From Aureobasidium sp. EXF-3400 (lineage: Eukaryota; Ascomycota; Dothideomycetes; Dothideales; Saccotheciaceae), in contig SWBL01000024.1 in assembly GCA_024195585.1 (NCBI GenBank), forward strand, positions 124,001 to 188,000: a stretch of 64,000 bases of DNA. The letters run 5' to 3'. The notes under the pieces were generated by a model. That model ran no database searches, was not told the DNA's origin, and saw only the letters and a program-made list of their open reading frames with translations. How positions within the stretch are numbered: the first letter of the stretch is position 1; the number at the start of each line of letters is the position of its first letter. Of this stretch, positions 1 to 11,551 are shown in pieces. The position numbers and the translations under genes are program-made.

Positions 1-1534
1 CTTTGAAGGTATTTATACTGGATGAATCGGTGCAAACGGGTGTGAACGGGGTCTGCCGAAGTTTTGAGGACTTTGGCTCTGCCCTTGAACGTACTGCACC
101 CGTTAGTGGAAGCTTGTGTGCTCAGCCTTATCGATGCAGTCTAGCCATAAGAGATTTCTCTGCGTGTGCCTTGTCTGTCGTGCTCGATCGTATCGTTCGT
201 CATCGAACCCTTCGCTCAGGTTTCCCCATCGGATAAACCGCAGCTCGAAATTTACACAATACCACACCTCACGTGGACACTGACATGAGCGGCATGCAAC
301 GTCAGAAGATATCGAATATCACACTTGATCTCAGCACCAGTCACTGCCGTTCGTACAATGTCGTCCTGCAATCTTCGGCTCTGCAAAGTCGTCATCATGT
401 GCAAGGTTGAAAACAAGAGTAGTTCAAAGAATGCAAACAGCGGCTATAAAGGAATGGTATCATGGTCAGCCGAAGCCGTACAGAGAGAAGGCAGAGGTCG
501 AAGTGATTCAAGCCTCTGGAGAACATAAAGCGGGTCCTCAGGGGGTAGGTAACCATCTTGCTATTGTGAAGATATCCAGTCATCGCACGTAGGCAAAAAG
601 CGTGTGAAACAATCTCACCTCCTGATAATGACCTCATTACTCCAAGCACACTTGGAAGACCACAGTCTCAGAAACTCAAAGTTGTCGTGATCTGGGAGTG
701 CAGCTGTGCTTGAGGGACTCTCAATCACGGCGGGAAGGACGCCTGGTTCTTCTCCTCTGGCCCTGGCCTGATGATCTGTTGCTTGTAAGTGCAAGTCGAC
801 ATGCTTATGACGGTCGCTATACTGACTTACCATTGAACCAGATCTGCAGAATATCGGATGCGAGATCGGGCATGTTTGACTGGCGTAGGGCTGGGTAGAG
901 GACGCTTGTTGAGAGTGCTGGTTTGCCTTATATGTAACTTTGCCACTCTGTAAAACAGCCGGTCGACCACTGTGTTTCAAAACGCCAGCGAGTTCGATGC
1001 ATGATTCACCTGTACACTCGCTGTGCTCGTACATATTATCCTCAGACATGCACCAAACAACCAGCTTCGCGTGACTGCTTCGGAGCCTTGAACAGATAGG
1101 ATCCGGAATGCCTAATTCCCGCGGGTATGGCAAAAAGATCGGAAAGTTCTAGATCTGTGCCCTAACTTTCCCTACCGAGACATATCGAAACTGGGGCAAA
1201 CGAAGACGTTCGTGGCATCTCAAGATTCACCTCCTGCTCTCTGGCTTCATCGTCTTGTTGAGCGACACAAGACCGTTTTGACTACGGGTCAATCTGCCCT
1301 TGGCTATAATCACCGATCTTGTAAGCAGGGTATTGTTACAGTGGCTACAAGGAAATCAAAATTGGATTGAATTGTTCGCGTTCCAGGCCAAGCAAAGGTA
1401 TGCCCGCCGTTCGTCGTCGAGTCCCAGAACTGCTGCTTCGTAGAAACGATCTCTTCCGAACATCACTCAAGGGAACAGTATCTACATTTCTCCAGTGTAG
1501 AACATTGAATGTTGTCTATCTTACGAAAGCAACG
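1..1534. other. left-edge region without a supported gene
   Basis: No frame here gives a recognisable domain. The longest open stretch is on the minus strand (about 615-1133, 172 codons). It has no recognised motif, although a plausible intron donor and acceptor (GTAAGT...ACAAG on the minus strand, about 785-833) lies inside it. It could be part of an unknown spliced gene or noise. Confidence 0.3.
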
Positions 1535-3927
1535 CTATGTTGTAAACTCTTCTGAAAACCAGTCCTGGAAATCGTTGGAAGCAAATGTGGAAGACCACAT
1601 AAACGGCAAGTAAGAAAAGTCTGTTGACATGGTGTCCGCAACTAGATCAGTGTGCTCGAATGGATATCTGTTATGCTCAAAAGGCGATTCTTGTTGGATG
1701 TCAGGGTACATTGTCACTCCTGAAGGCAAGTTTGCGGTATTCGGGGTGTGGCTTGTATCGCAAGTTCTCACTGGAGGTTGCACGTTCGGCACGTCTTCTG
1801 AACGTGATTTCTGCATTTCGGATCTTCCGAACGTGAACGCATTGCAGAAAAGAGCTTCACAAAGGATGCCGGATGTGGGACGAGCCAAAGCCGCGGATAC
1901 GGCTGGAAGATCTGGTTCTCTCCCGTTCAGCAGCATAGATGCAGAGTCGGTCGAGTCGAGACCAAGTCCAGTTGCTATTGCAAACAGTCGAGAGAGCATC
2001 CTGATAGTCCTGCCGCTAACCCACGTGCTAGAGAAGCATTGGCGTAGACTACAAAGAGCAGATCTTATTCCAGAAGAGTACTCTGCACGCAGCAGTGGAT
2101 ATCTAAACGCCATGCTTAACAACAAAATTGTTGAGCTGCTGATATACCACAAGAATGGAAGTACAAACTTGGGGTATTCCGATGGAATTTGATCAAAGGT
2201 TCTGATCACTCTCAGAGCGCGCTGAGCACATACGGCATCTGAGGCTGCAATGGGACGACTTTCGTCGAAGGCTCCTTTGTCTAGTTTGGCACCCGGGTCA
2301 TAAGCCAAAAAACCGATGATGTCAAAGCTCTGCGAGTCACACTATGGTCAGCTACTACCACTGCCAGTCCGAATGATTGCTTGTTGGGTTACCATGTGAA
2401 TCAGTGCTTGTTGCTTAATCTGCCACCATACCATATTTTTACAATGAAGGACGAACGAAAATTCTGCTGGATGATGCAGGAACGGCGGCATCAAGGCTCT
2501 GGTTTCCTGTAGTCGCGTTTCCAATACCTTGTTCATGTGGTCCGCACAATGAGTCGATCGGTCGAACAAGGCTCCGTCGAAGTGATCCCAAAGATCCCCC
2601 ACCAGCCTGGCAAGAGCTGCGCACTGGATAAGATATGGCATCAACGTAGGGCGAGCCCTCTTAATCTCCTCCTGGAGCTCTACTCTCAATTGTGTGGCTG
2701 TTTTGTCACTTTCGCGTAACGAATCGAGGAAATCATCGGAAAGACAATGGGGGCCATCCAGAGTACTGATCTTCCCTTGCACCACGTAGGGGAGTCCAGA
2801 CTCAAGGGATAGCTCACGGTCTATCACGAATAGACACAACCGTGTGCGGATGCTCATCTCCTTATCAAACAAAGTCATATTCTCCGGTTGCTTCTGCTTG
2901 TAAATTCCCGATACATGTGCGCGAGTATTTGCTTGTCCCAGTATGGAATGAGCTCTGTCGTTGACGTTTATTCTCAAGAAGTAAACGGCCTGTTGAGGGT
3001 CAAACTTACTGCAAACGTGCTCAATAGCTGAAGTTAGGTTCGAAGGAGACTTACGATCAACAATAAAGCTTGAACTTCAGACAGACACGCTTTTCGAGGC
3101 ACTCGCGACAAGTCCAGGCAATCGTGAAGCAGGTAAGCTCCAATGCTGTACAGACTCCATCCTGATGAGTGGCGATCGTCGGTATGTCCGACACGAGGTG
3201 ACAAGGAACATCGGCCAAGGGCCATGCACACAAAGACGATACCAAGGGTCATCTTGTTCTCCACACCAGATTCGAAATCCAGGGACAGACTCGAGAATCG
3301 CCCAGACCAGATGTCTTCAAACGTTCGCCAGATGTTGGGTGGATGTAACATAGGAAAGAGTACGTGAACTTCGCTGAAATAGGCTTGCAGAAAACGTCGC
3401 CACTGTGATTGGTTGACATCAACACCAAAAGAGGGCAGGGAACCTTGTAACCAATCCCAACACTCCCTGCTTATATGTTGCTCGGTCGAGTTGAAACGAT
3501 CCAAGTCTGCGTGGTTTTGCGTCGAATCTCCAAGCATTTGTACGCCCGATAGTTCGCTTGTCTGATCATCATCTGACAGTCGGCCCAATGGGGACACACG
3601 TATTGAGGTGAAAGCTGCTTCAGCGTCACGAGCTAATGTGGCCACGCTACCACTTAGCTCTACCAGCCGTCGAAATATGCCTGTGGAATCAGCCAAGTTC
3701 GATGTGTTGTCGAGTTCAGTGATCGGTGAGGACAGTACGCGGCGACCGTCAACGGCACTCGGTCTGTCACACTGCAGTTTCCGTGATGTACATCGATTGC
3801 AGGGAAACCCGCCTGCACATCTGTTTTTGGAACGTCGGCAATGCACACAGGATCGCGGACCATATTTGCCACGTTTTTTCCGTGGTCGTCCAGAAGTGTG
3901 GTCCGAATCAGCGGCGGGTAGACTCAT
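1535..3927 (-). CDS. Zn2Cys6 transcription factor with fungal-specific regulatory domain
   Basis: Predicted nuclear DNA-binding regulator. Three exons on the minus strand (3927-3055, 3004-2393, 2329-1535; introns 50 and 63 nt) join in frame to about 759 aa. A basic N-terminus precedes a Zn2Cys6 cluster at residues ~27-53 (CVHC, RRSKNRC, then CNRC and a last Cys; spacing CX2CX6CX5CX2CX6C). The middle region (about residues 165-450) has the helical pattern of the fungal_trans domain (WRRFLQAYFSEVHVLFPMLHPP; FDPQQAVYFLRIN), and the C-terminal third is low in recognisable motifs. The second acceptor is inferred from frame: CAGTAAG before TTT GAC. It is transcribed away from the SnoaL-like pseudogene at 4313, which might be an old target, but this is only positional. 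The family is clear; the target genes are unknown. Confidence 0.88.
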
Positions 3928-4312
3928 AGCTTAGAAACAAGATCTGATGAACTTGACCTCTAGCTCAAGTTGTCGGAGGTGACAGATTAACGGATCAAAA
4001 TTGATGTTATCTGCAGAAGTGATGGCTTCGATTGAGGACTGGGAAAGCGCCAGCGATCAAGCGGGATTTCGGATATTGAATCCCGGTCTAAGCGTCGGCG
4101 AAGATGACGTTTTCAGAGATCAGGGGTTCCGGGATTTCGGGATTTCGGGGTCCTGCAAGGTGGGTAAAACCACTGTCTTAGATGTCTGCCATCGAATACG
4201 GAAGACTGGGTTATTCATATAACCACAGCCGTCCACCCTGCCTGGATGGACCACAAATGATCTCACACTCCACTATCACATTCTTGCCTGTTCTCCAAAC
4301 CGTACCCCAATC
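3928..4312. other. intergenic region upstream of the regulator
   Basis: No coding signal. It should hold the promoter of the minus-strand Zn2Cys6 gene. A short direct tandem GGGATTTC x2 sits at 4131-4146. Nothing else was seen. Confidence 0.4.
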
Positions 4313-4764
4313 ATGGCTACTTCAACTGAACAAACCACTCGAACAGAGTCGAACCTGGTGAAGGCTTGCGAGGCTATCCATACTGTACGCACGTGATGCC
4401 GACCGTTTCGACATGAAGTCCTTCGAATCTTGTTATCACACAGATGGTAACAATTGCCACTGATTCTTGGACGGCAACGCTCATGATCTCGGCGATCGGG
4501 TTATGATCCACCTACGCGACCTTTCAAACTCTCATCAACCCATCACCAACCCTATTGTTAGACTCCAAGGCGACCTGTGCTTCAGGGGCATCTCGATCGT
4601 ACGTGGTTCACCGTATCTCTATTGACAACACAGATATTGTGGATCAGCAGATCGAGGGACTCTACCTCGACGTTTTCGAGAAGAGGGACGATGTTTGGGA
4701 GATTTTGCACCGCCGCCTGGCGCTGCAAGGATTCCGTGAGCACGTCGTAGTAGCTATGCCCTAG
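4313..4764 (+). pseudogene. SnoaL-like (NTF2-fold) protein, broken by frameshifts and a stop
   Basis: Pieces of a SnoaL-like/NTF2-superfamily protein lie in order but in different frames. An ATG at 4313 opens a frame ending NLVKACEAIH before a stop near 4394. The next frame (from ~4386) reads YARDADRFDMKSFESCYHTDG, the typical first helix and D/H-rich turn of the family, then a TGA at ~4461, then GDRVMIHLRDL and HQPITNPIVRLQGD (family-like strand with conserved N). A third frame (from ~4555) ends IEGLYLDVFEKRDDVWEILHRR, matching the family's last strands. No intron solution repairs all breaks. Family members act as small polyketide cyclases, dehydratases or ring-modifying enzymes; this copy is presumably inactive. 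Identification rests on motif pattern only. Confidence 0.6.
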
Positions 4765-5575
4765 GACGATTGTGCTCTATCTGAGCGCTTCCCGGACGAT
4801 TCAGTTCACAAAGGCTTTGGTATCTTCGATGACAGAGAGCAAAAGTATCCCGCAGGATGCGATATCTGAGAAGAGGCCCGCCAGCGCCACTTTGTTCCAT
4901 TTTGATCCCATACAGCTGGTAGTACTAATCGCTCCAGTGCGTTTTTCTCCATGGTACGAACATGGTATTTATCTGCATGACATGGTAGTCACAGCTTCTC
5001 CATCTGTCAAAGATCCTGTACGCATAGGAGCACAATTTCTATCCTTGATCTCTTGGCTTTCTCAAGCTTTCCATCCATGATGCTACGCACAACTCTGGCT
5101 AGTCTGTTCAGAAACTGCGTAAAAAGTCATGCCTAGCCAATAGGATACCTATCTAATGGTTGGGAGGAGCTTCGGTGTCGGGTGAACAACGTCCCGACCT
5201 GAAATAAGCTTTTCAGAAGCCCTAGCCGTTGTCGATGAGGGCTTGAGTCAACCTCCCTACAGCTATTGCCCTATTGTACTCGTGTTAAGACCGAAGTCTA
5301 AACTTGTAGATTCGTCATCGAGAACTATCATGTTGCATATGATAGCGCTAAAGCAAGCTATGCCATATTCCCTACTCCTTGCTCTTTCTGACAAGATCAC
5401 AATCTCCTTCCCGCTCACCATCTTCTGATTACTTATTCCAATTCTCCCTGTACACTTCTGCAGTATCCGTGACCGTACTGGTCAAGCCATACTTCGTTGA
5501 CAACCCTTTTCGGGGTTCACAAGCTTTATACTGGTTTCAGCAGAATTGAAGTATGTGCTGAGACCATACACGGAA
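4765..5575. other. intergenic region, possible tail of SnoaL relic
   Basis: Just after the relic, a short frame at ~4773-4868 could be a further C-terminal fragment. Otherwise no gene is seen. It should include the promoter of the plus-strand regulator that starts at 5576. Confidence 0.35.
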
Positions 5576-7594
5576 ATGCATAATCGTGGTCATCAACCTT
5601 CTCAAAGAGCGCCAACTCCGAGATCTAGTACAGGCTGTTGGACTTGTCGTGCCAGAAAAGGTAGTTCCCACGTACCAGGCTCAGATAATCAGCAATATCT
5701 AAAGAGAAGACATAGTCAAGTGCGATGAACTCAAGCCGAAATGCGGTCGTTGCATGAGATTAGGCAAAGCTTGCGATTGGATCCCGCGATGGAAGTTTCG
5801 TGATCAGACCAAGGCTTTAGCACGTATCGAGAAGCATGTCTCGAGAACAAATTGTCCCGCGTGGGATGATGGTGCTCGACTACACGCACGACCTGACCTG
5901 ACACAGTCAGCCAGCCCCAAAGATGCATGTATGAATGACATTCTTTCGTGCGAAATCTTGCGAAACCCAGGATCTCTGTTCAACATCATCCTGACGCCAG
6001 AAAGTTTCTTGCCTCCAAGTGCACGCAGAGGATCTGTCGAGTGGGCGGATAGCAGCGCCAGCAGAGATACAGTCTCGCTGGCATATACATCTAGCGTTTC
6101 GAGTCTGGTTCTACTGCACGATCTAGACAACGACTGCTTGTTTCTTGAGTCACTTGAGCCATCCACTCCTAGGGTTTTTGCCACAAGCACCACAATCACC
6201 GAACCTTTGGAGCCAAGTTCAGGGATCCCGAGTGATCTTGTGAGCCGCAGCAACAAGGACGATTCATACTACGTCCTCTACTACCAGACAGTGGTCTCCA
6301 AAAGACTGATGCCCGGTAAGATCGGCGCCCAGACAGAAGGTATAGGAGGTATCACAGACGTCATCGCCTTGCACTCCAAAACTTTTAGACCGGTGGGCAT
6401 GATATCACAAGCGGCATAGGAGGACTATCACTGATTCTTCCAAAGTTACATCATGCAATCTGTGCCATAAGCATGTTGTGTCTTGCGCTGAATGGTCGAT
6501 GTAATGTGCTGGAGGATGCTTTCAAGCACTACGATCATGCCATATGTGCATGTATACAGGTCCAAACCGAGTCCTCAGCAATACGACGTTCACAGTCCAT
6601 GCTGTATCTGCACTTTATTCTTCTGTTTTTCGACATATATTGTGCTTCCTTGGACTTTTGGCGAGAGAAACAAATCTGGGCTACACACCTCAACCAACTT
6701 GCTTGCTTTGCCTACAACAGCAACTCGATCAATGAGTTCCAGGCTCATCTTCTATGGTGTATTCTCCAACTCGATCTGAATTCTTGTCTTGCGGGAGACA
6801 CCGATGCTGGCCAATTTGTTCAAGCGTACAAGATGCATGAATGGCAGACACCGTTCTTGGATTACCTTCGACCTGCATCAGTGGGACTCGATTCCCAGAC
6901 CCACGATACTATTATTTACCAGTATTGCTTAGAGCTCGAGCATCTGGTATGTGAAAAACTTGCCCGTCTTGGTCAATTGGCAGCAGAACTTCGGGAAAAC
7001 TATGGAACAAAATCTGAAAGCATTCTTGACATCCAGTGTCGTATCAGCAGATTTGGACGTGAGCTCCACTCTTGCTGGCAAAAGCAGACATCGGCCTTCT
7101 TGTCTCTCGAATTCGATAAAATGTCGCCTGAACTGGCAGTCACGGCTCGGACAATGTTCGACACAAGCTGTATCCAGTACTATACCGCCATGTTGTATCT
7201 CAACACTATCACGTGTCAGGGACAGCGCTGTGATCATTCCATTTTACAGCAGAGCGATCTTGACCAGCACTCCAAGCAAACCTTGACCCTAGCATGTAGC
7301 ATGATTCAAGCTGGTGATACGGGACAATACCGGCTCATCCTCCCAATCTTCCTCGCTGGTATGGTTAGCAGTGATGCTCGAGATAGGTCTGAATGCTCCA
7401 GGCTTCTCCAAGGTCTATCCAAGACGTATCCGAGCTCCAATGCGCTCAAGATCGAGCGCTTTTTGACAAAGATGTATGCCGCGCAGGATCTAAGACGATT
7501 TCATGGGATCTCAGTGGACCGTGAAGACTGGATCAAGTTTGCAAGAGAATGTGGCATAAGAAATGTCAGTTTGGGTATCTTAGAGATACGGTAG
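5576..7594 (+). CDS. Zn2Cys6 transcription factor
   Basis: Second Zn2Cys6 regulator, predicted nuclear. Exons 5576-5660, 5716-6315 and 6420-7594 join in frame to about 619 aa. The first intron (55 nt) falls inside the zinc cluster: GCWTCRARK / VKCDELKPKCGRC continuing to CDW, spacing CX2CX6CX6CX2CX6C at residues ~21-48. The regulatory domain begins near VLYYQTVVSKRLMP, followed by LPKLHHAICAISMLCLALNG, the usual first helices of the fungal_TF family. The second intron is the weakest part. The obvious donor (GTAAG at 6316) fits in frame only with the acceptor CATAG at 6419, which gives a 104 nt intron; the nearer TTTTAG at 6388 would be out of frame. The start at 5576 is the first in-frame ATG before the cluster. 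Targets are unknown; the SnoaL relic upstream and the GDSL gene downstream are neighbours only. Confidence 0.82.
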
Positions 7595-7648
7595 AGCATG
7601 CTGCTCTTGCGCTTCTAGCACCCTATATGCGCTAGGTTCATAAAGCTC

Positions 7649-9717
7649 TCAGATCATCGTTTCGTTAGTTTCTACGCGCGTAAACGAGATATCAGACACA
7701 GGAAGGCTGGGACCTGTCGCATTGAACGACGTGTTGTTCCAGCTGGAGCCTTCACCCGCAGCGATTTTTGCAAACTTGATCCATGATCTGCCAACTCTCA
7801 TGTGATATTCCTCGCAGGTGCCAAATGCTGCCGATCCGCCGAATTTTCGAGTCGATTCGGTGTTGCCTGCAAACGTGTCAATGTACGAGGAAGGCTCATA
7901 AGGTCGAATAACTTACACTGGTTTACAATTGCATCGATCGCGACACGGCAGACTGATTCTCGGGCATATAACGTAGGTCTTCTGCAACCTGCGTTCTGTA
8001 CCCAGACTTCGATCCAGGTGTTGCCAGGACCGCTCATTTGGTAGGGATAAGACATTCCCAGACCGCTTTCCATGTCGTGTGATTGGGAGATATCTGTCTG
8101 ATTCTTGCCTGCAACATATTTACAGAAGTTTTCCCGAATGCCACGAGCGGTATCAGTGTCGAACCAATAGTCGTCCGATAGATCTGCGGTGTCGGCGCAA
8201 TCGATTGTTTGGGGAATGACCTTGCCATCCTGGTACTCGTTGGCACGGGAGCAGGTCGATGGCAGGATTTCAGCTACCATTGGTCGCGTAGCTTTGTCCA
8301 ACATTTTTGCTCTTTCTACTCCCATGTGGTAGAGTATGAGATTCGCGATCAGGCTGTGGCCTACCAATGTAGGATGGAAGACTTGATAAATGCTGTGGAG
8401 ATAGACTGCATCTCGTTCGTCTAGATCCTCAGGTGTTGATTTACCATTCTGGTCTTGTGCTTCGTCTCTTACCACAAAAGAGGGGTCGGCTGCTCGAGCG
8501 TCCTGGATCGCGGACAGCATTTGTCCAGCGAAAGTGTTGTTACCATACTCTCGCGAGGATAGTTCAGGAACGTTGGAGGACTGGAACGTCTCCCATGTGT
8601 CAACCGTACCTTTTTGATAGAAGAACAAATCTTCGTTGTTGACATCCGGTTCCGTCACCCCTTCTTCGCAGAAGCGACCGCCGACTCTTGCTACCCATCC
8701 GGAGCAGTCCACGAAAATGACTTTGTCGTCAGCGCCATTAATGATCTCCTCAAGAATGCCGTTCATCTGGGACACCAAGACATTCAAGCGTGTGCGAAGA
8801 TCAGTCGTGAGTTTGGTGTGAACGAAATCTCCTCCGTGAAAGTCCCAGCTAACATTGTTGCACTGTGTTGATGCGGCATCGAAAAAGGGTGCATAGCCGA
8901 CATAGTAGATCCTCCCATTCTCGCCGAGTTTTGGTACAATTGCCGAGAGCAGAGCGTTGATTTTATCCCTGAAATCAGCTGACTGGATAAGGTTTTCTGC
9001 ATCAGTCAAACGATCATCGCAGATTGAAGTGGACCCCACACCATATACACAATCTTTGAGTATAGAGCTGAAGTGCGCATCATTACCTCCAGCGGTAACT
9101 GTGATCATTTGAATACCATCAGTGATCTGAGGAACTTGGTTCTGCAAGACATCTGAGGACTCGGCTCCAGAATATGCGAGGAATTGAAAATCTCGGGAAG
9201 CATCGCCCATTCGTTCGTCAACGTTGATCAGACTAGGAAACGAAAAGTTGTATCTTGCACATCCATAATCGAGGACATATCCACAGCCGATACCCGCGGA
9301 ATAGATATCACCGATGGCAGCCCATTTGGTGATCCAGGATTGATCATTGGGGTCCTCTGGCTCCCCGTCTCGTTTGTCGTGGATCAATGAGGGACCAGAA
9401 GATTGCAGCTGCTCGTGTCCAAGATGGCGACGATCCGGTAAAGGGAGGGTCAACGCGGTCGTTGGCTGAAGGCATGTTTGGAAAGACCACGAAGACAGCC
9501 AAAGAAAGGAAATGAGCTTGATCGTGATTTTACAGCGTAGAGAAAAAGGAGTCTGATGCCACTCGCCATCTCGAGGAGGACGACTAGAAGGATAAGTAGT
9601 TGTTCTGAGGCTTGGACGACTCCAACAATGCTGTAGCCACAGCCTGCCAACGTCAGGCAGTCTACAAAGACATGATTCTGTTAGTCCTTTCAATGACGAC
9701 ACGGTCTGTGCCAGCAA
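7649..9717 (-). CDS. secreted SGNH/GDSL-type protein with Ser-to-Ile change in block I
   Basis: Looks like a large fungal SGNH (GDSL-type) esterase. Exons 9717-7917 and 7866-7649 (intron 50 nt) give about 672 aa. Block I reads KWAAIGDIYSAGIGCG: the family expects GDS, but the codon at 9304-9306 is ATC, so the catalytic Ser is Ile. Block III is GGNDAHF, and a late IYQVFHPTLVGH supplies the expected His region. Many Cys (ARY..., CDD, CNN, CRR) suit a secreted protein. A hydrophobic stretch ending TTA|LTLP near residues 62-90 resembles a signal peptide, so the true start may lie in an unrecognised upstream exon rather than at 9717. The C-terminal exon has CNTE...KFGG and a CEEY motif resembling tails seen on secreted fungal glycosidases. 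It could be a non-enzymatic binder, or could use another Ser. Confidence 0.75.
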
Positions 9718-10389
9718 TTAACTTGCCGTGGATATTGTTACACAGAATCGCGCCACATGGAGAGACGATGTTTCAAGACGTTGGTTTGAGGGTTGGTATA
9801 GCTGCCTTACAAGAAAATCATGCTGTAGAGGCACAGAGATCGCTTTGGGTGGTTGTGCTGTGGGCCTGATGTTGCCAAGCCATCCTTAAATTCGAGCACA
9901 TCAGTACGTTCGGGGTGAATTTTCCCTCTTGGTACTAATCTTAGGCTGGATCTGGGACTCCAAGGCTTGGCTCGGCTGAAGTCGAATCAACCTTCGAAAG
10001 CTTTGCGATGTGAACAATCCACACATGCCAAAGATTGACGAATCCTACGACTTTGTCCACGACACTGGTGAAACATGTCCTGATCATGACTAAATTTCAA
10101 CCTTTGAAGGAGTCACAGAAACACGCCGAGAGCAGACGGATAGGCACGAACATGGCCTGTTTGGTGACTTCAAATAGTGAGGCCTTGACTGGAAAGAGGT
10201 CCTGAATCCTTCTCAATCTTGTTCGAGATAAGGCAGATAAGACCGATGTTTGTTTTCTATTGCTTGTGTCAGTTTGACTGCAGAAAGAGGAAGACCTCGA
10301 TAATCACATATAAACTCTGCCTTCGGGCTTCAAGGCCTCGAGTCCTGTTTGAACACCAAGAGCAGAATCGTAATCCTGAGACGCGTACT
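9718..10389. other. divergent intergenic region
   Basis: No coding signal. It separates the minus-strand GDSL-type gene from the plus-strand deaminase-like gene, so it likely holds both promoters. Confidence 0.4.
10309..10314 (+). promoter_or_regulatory. TATA-like element before deaminase-like gene
   Basis: TATAAA lies about 76 nt before the proposed ATG at 10390, a usual distance for a fungal core promoter with a short 5' UTR. Position and sequence are the only support. Confidence 0.4.
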
Positions 10390-11515
10390 ATGTACAGTAA
10401 GTGGTTCTCGCAGTGACAGGATTACTTGGACATGCAGACTGATTTTTGATCCAGACATCGCAGCTTATCTCAGAGGCTCTTTGAGCCTAGCCTTGCTGTT
10501 TCTCTATCTTAGCCCAGTGCAGGGCCTGTTGCACTCCACTGGGGTCAATTTCGATCAGGATGCCATGGACAACCTCTACGTAGTATACACTTCCAGGGTC
10601 ATACTACAGGACAAGACAACGACACTATATTCCACTGGCGGTCATCTGTTGGCATTAGCATACCAAGCTTACGACGACATGATCAAGAGTTGCAAATTCA
10701 ACAATTTGCAAAAGGACTGTCCTGGAGCCATCACTGTGTTCGCCTATGAGAAAGAAATCCACTTCGGTAGCTCCGTCAAAAACTTTCGGGGTGTAGAAGG
10801 AAATACTAACCCTCAACCATTTTACCATGCTTTCATTTACGACAAGAATGTGCAAGGTTTCGACAGATCTCGGCGAGGCACAGTAGCTCGTGTCCGGCAG
10901 GCTATGATACAGTGTCAAACGCAGCAAAGTCAGACTGTCATAGACTATAGACAGCATGGTCGCAGTACGAGGTGTGGCGAGTTTAACGCAGTCCTCACGT
11001 ATCTTCTCACCAGAGATGACCCGGAAAGCGTTGACTTTGGCGGCGATCCAGACAACCCCGCGAGGATCTTGACTGTTGGAAGGCTTGGAGACAATCGGGA
11101 TGTGATGCCGCAATTTTTCAAGCCTTGTTCCAGAACTCCTACAGGACCATCGACATATGGATGCAGGAATTGGGTCGCCCGCCTAGGCATTGAACACCCA
11201 ACGCCAGACAGATCAATAAGTATCCCTGATCCAGGTTCACAGGTGCAGAATATCAAGTTGTGCGAGTTGAGCATAGATGAGAGTATGAGAGTCGCTGGTA
11301 GTGGAGGTGGGCTTGACGCGGACAGCCAAAGTTCTTCGAAATTTGGAAGCGGGATCGACGATGATGATCTGATGGATGTGGGCATGGACAATGACGGCGC
11401 TTCAGACTTCGCAGAGGGGGCCGACGATGATCCGATGAACGACAATTCTTCGGATTTTGGAGGCGGGATAGATGATCTGATGAACGTGGATCCCACCAAG
11501 AGAGGACTGGTATAG
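10390..11515 (+). CDS. secreted protein with deaminase-fold zinc motifs and acidic C-terminal repeats
   Basis: About 352 aa if a 7-nt first exon (10390-10396, ATG TAC A) is spliced across a 67 nt intron to 10464. This choice gives a classic signal peptide (MYTYLRGSLSLALLFLYLSP, cut near VQG). No other ATG upstream serves the long frame. The middle carries RCGEFNAVLTYLL, then a strand-like ARILTVGRL, then PCS with a Cys 12 residues after the first and RNWVARLGIEHP. This is the order and spacing style of the CxE ... PCx(n)C zinc site of the cytidine-deaminase-like superfamily, including the helix after the second Cys and the 'gI' turn. The C-terminal ~90 residues repeat acidic DDDLMDVG / DDPMND / GGGIDDLMN units with Ser and Gly. 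Secretion plus this fold suggests an effector or antagonistic role, but activity and substrate are inference. It converges on the F-box gene, with 36 nt between stops. Confidence 0.62.
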
Positions 11516-11551
11516 ACATGGCTACGTATCGTCGATATCAGCATATGATGA

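Noticed and set aside
615..1133. 172-codon minus-strand frame, possible gene
   Set aside because: No domain or convincing start. An internal intron-like stretch is not enough to call a gene.
6316..6388. Frameshift in the second Zn2Cys6 regulator
   Set aside because: At first the acceptor at 6388 seemed to break the frame, but the acceptor at 6419 gives a clean 104-nt intron and 620 in-frame codons.
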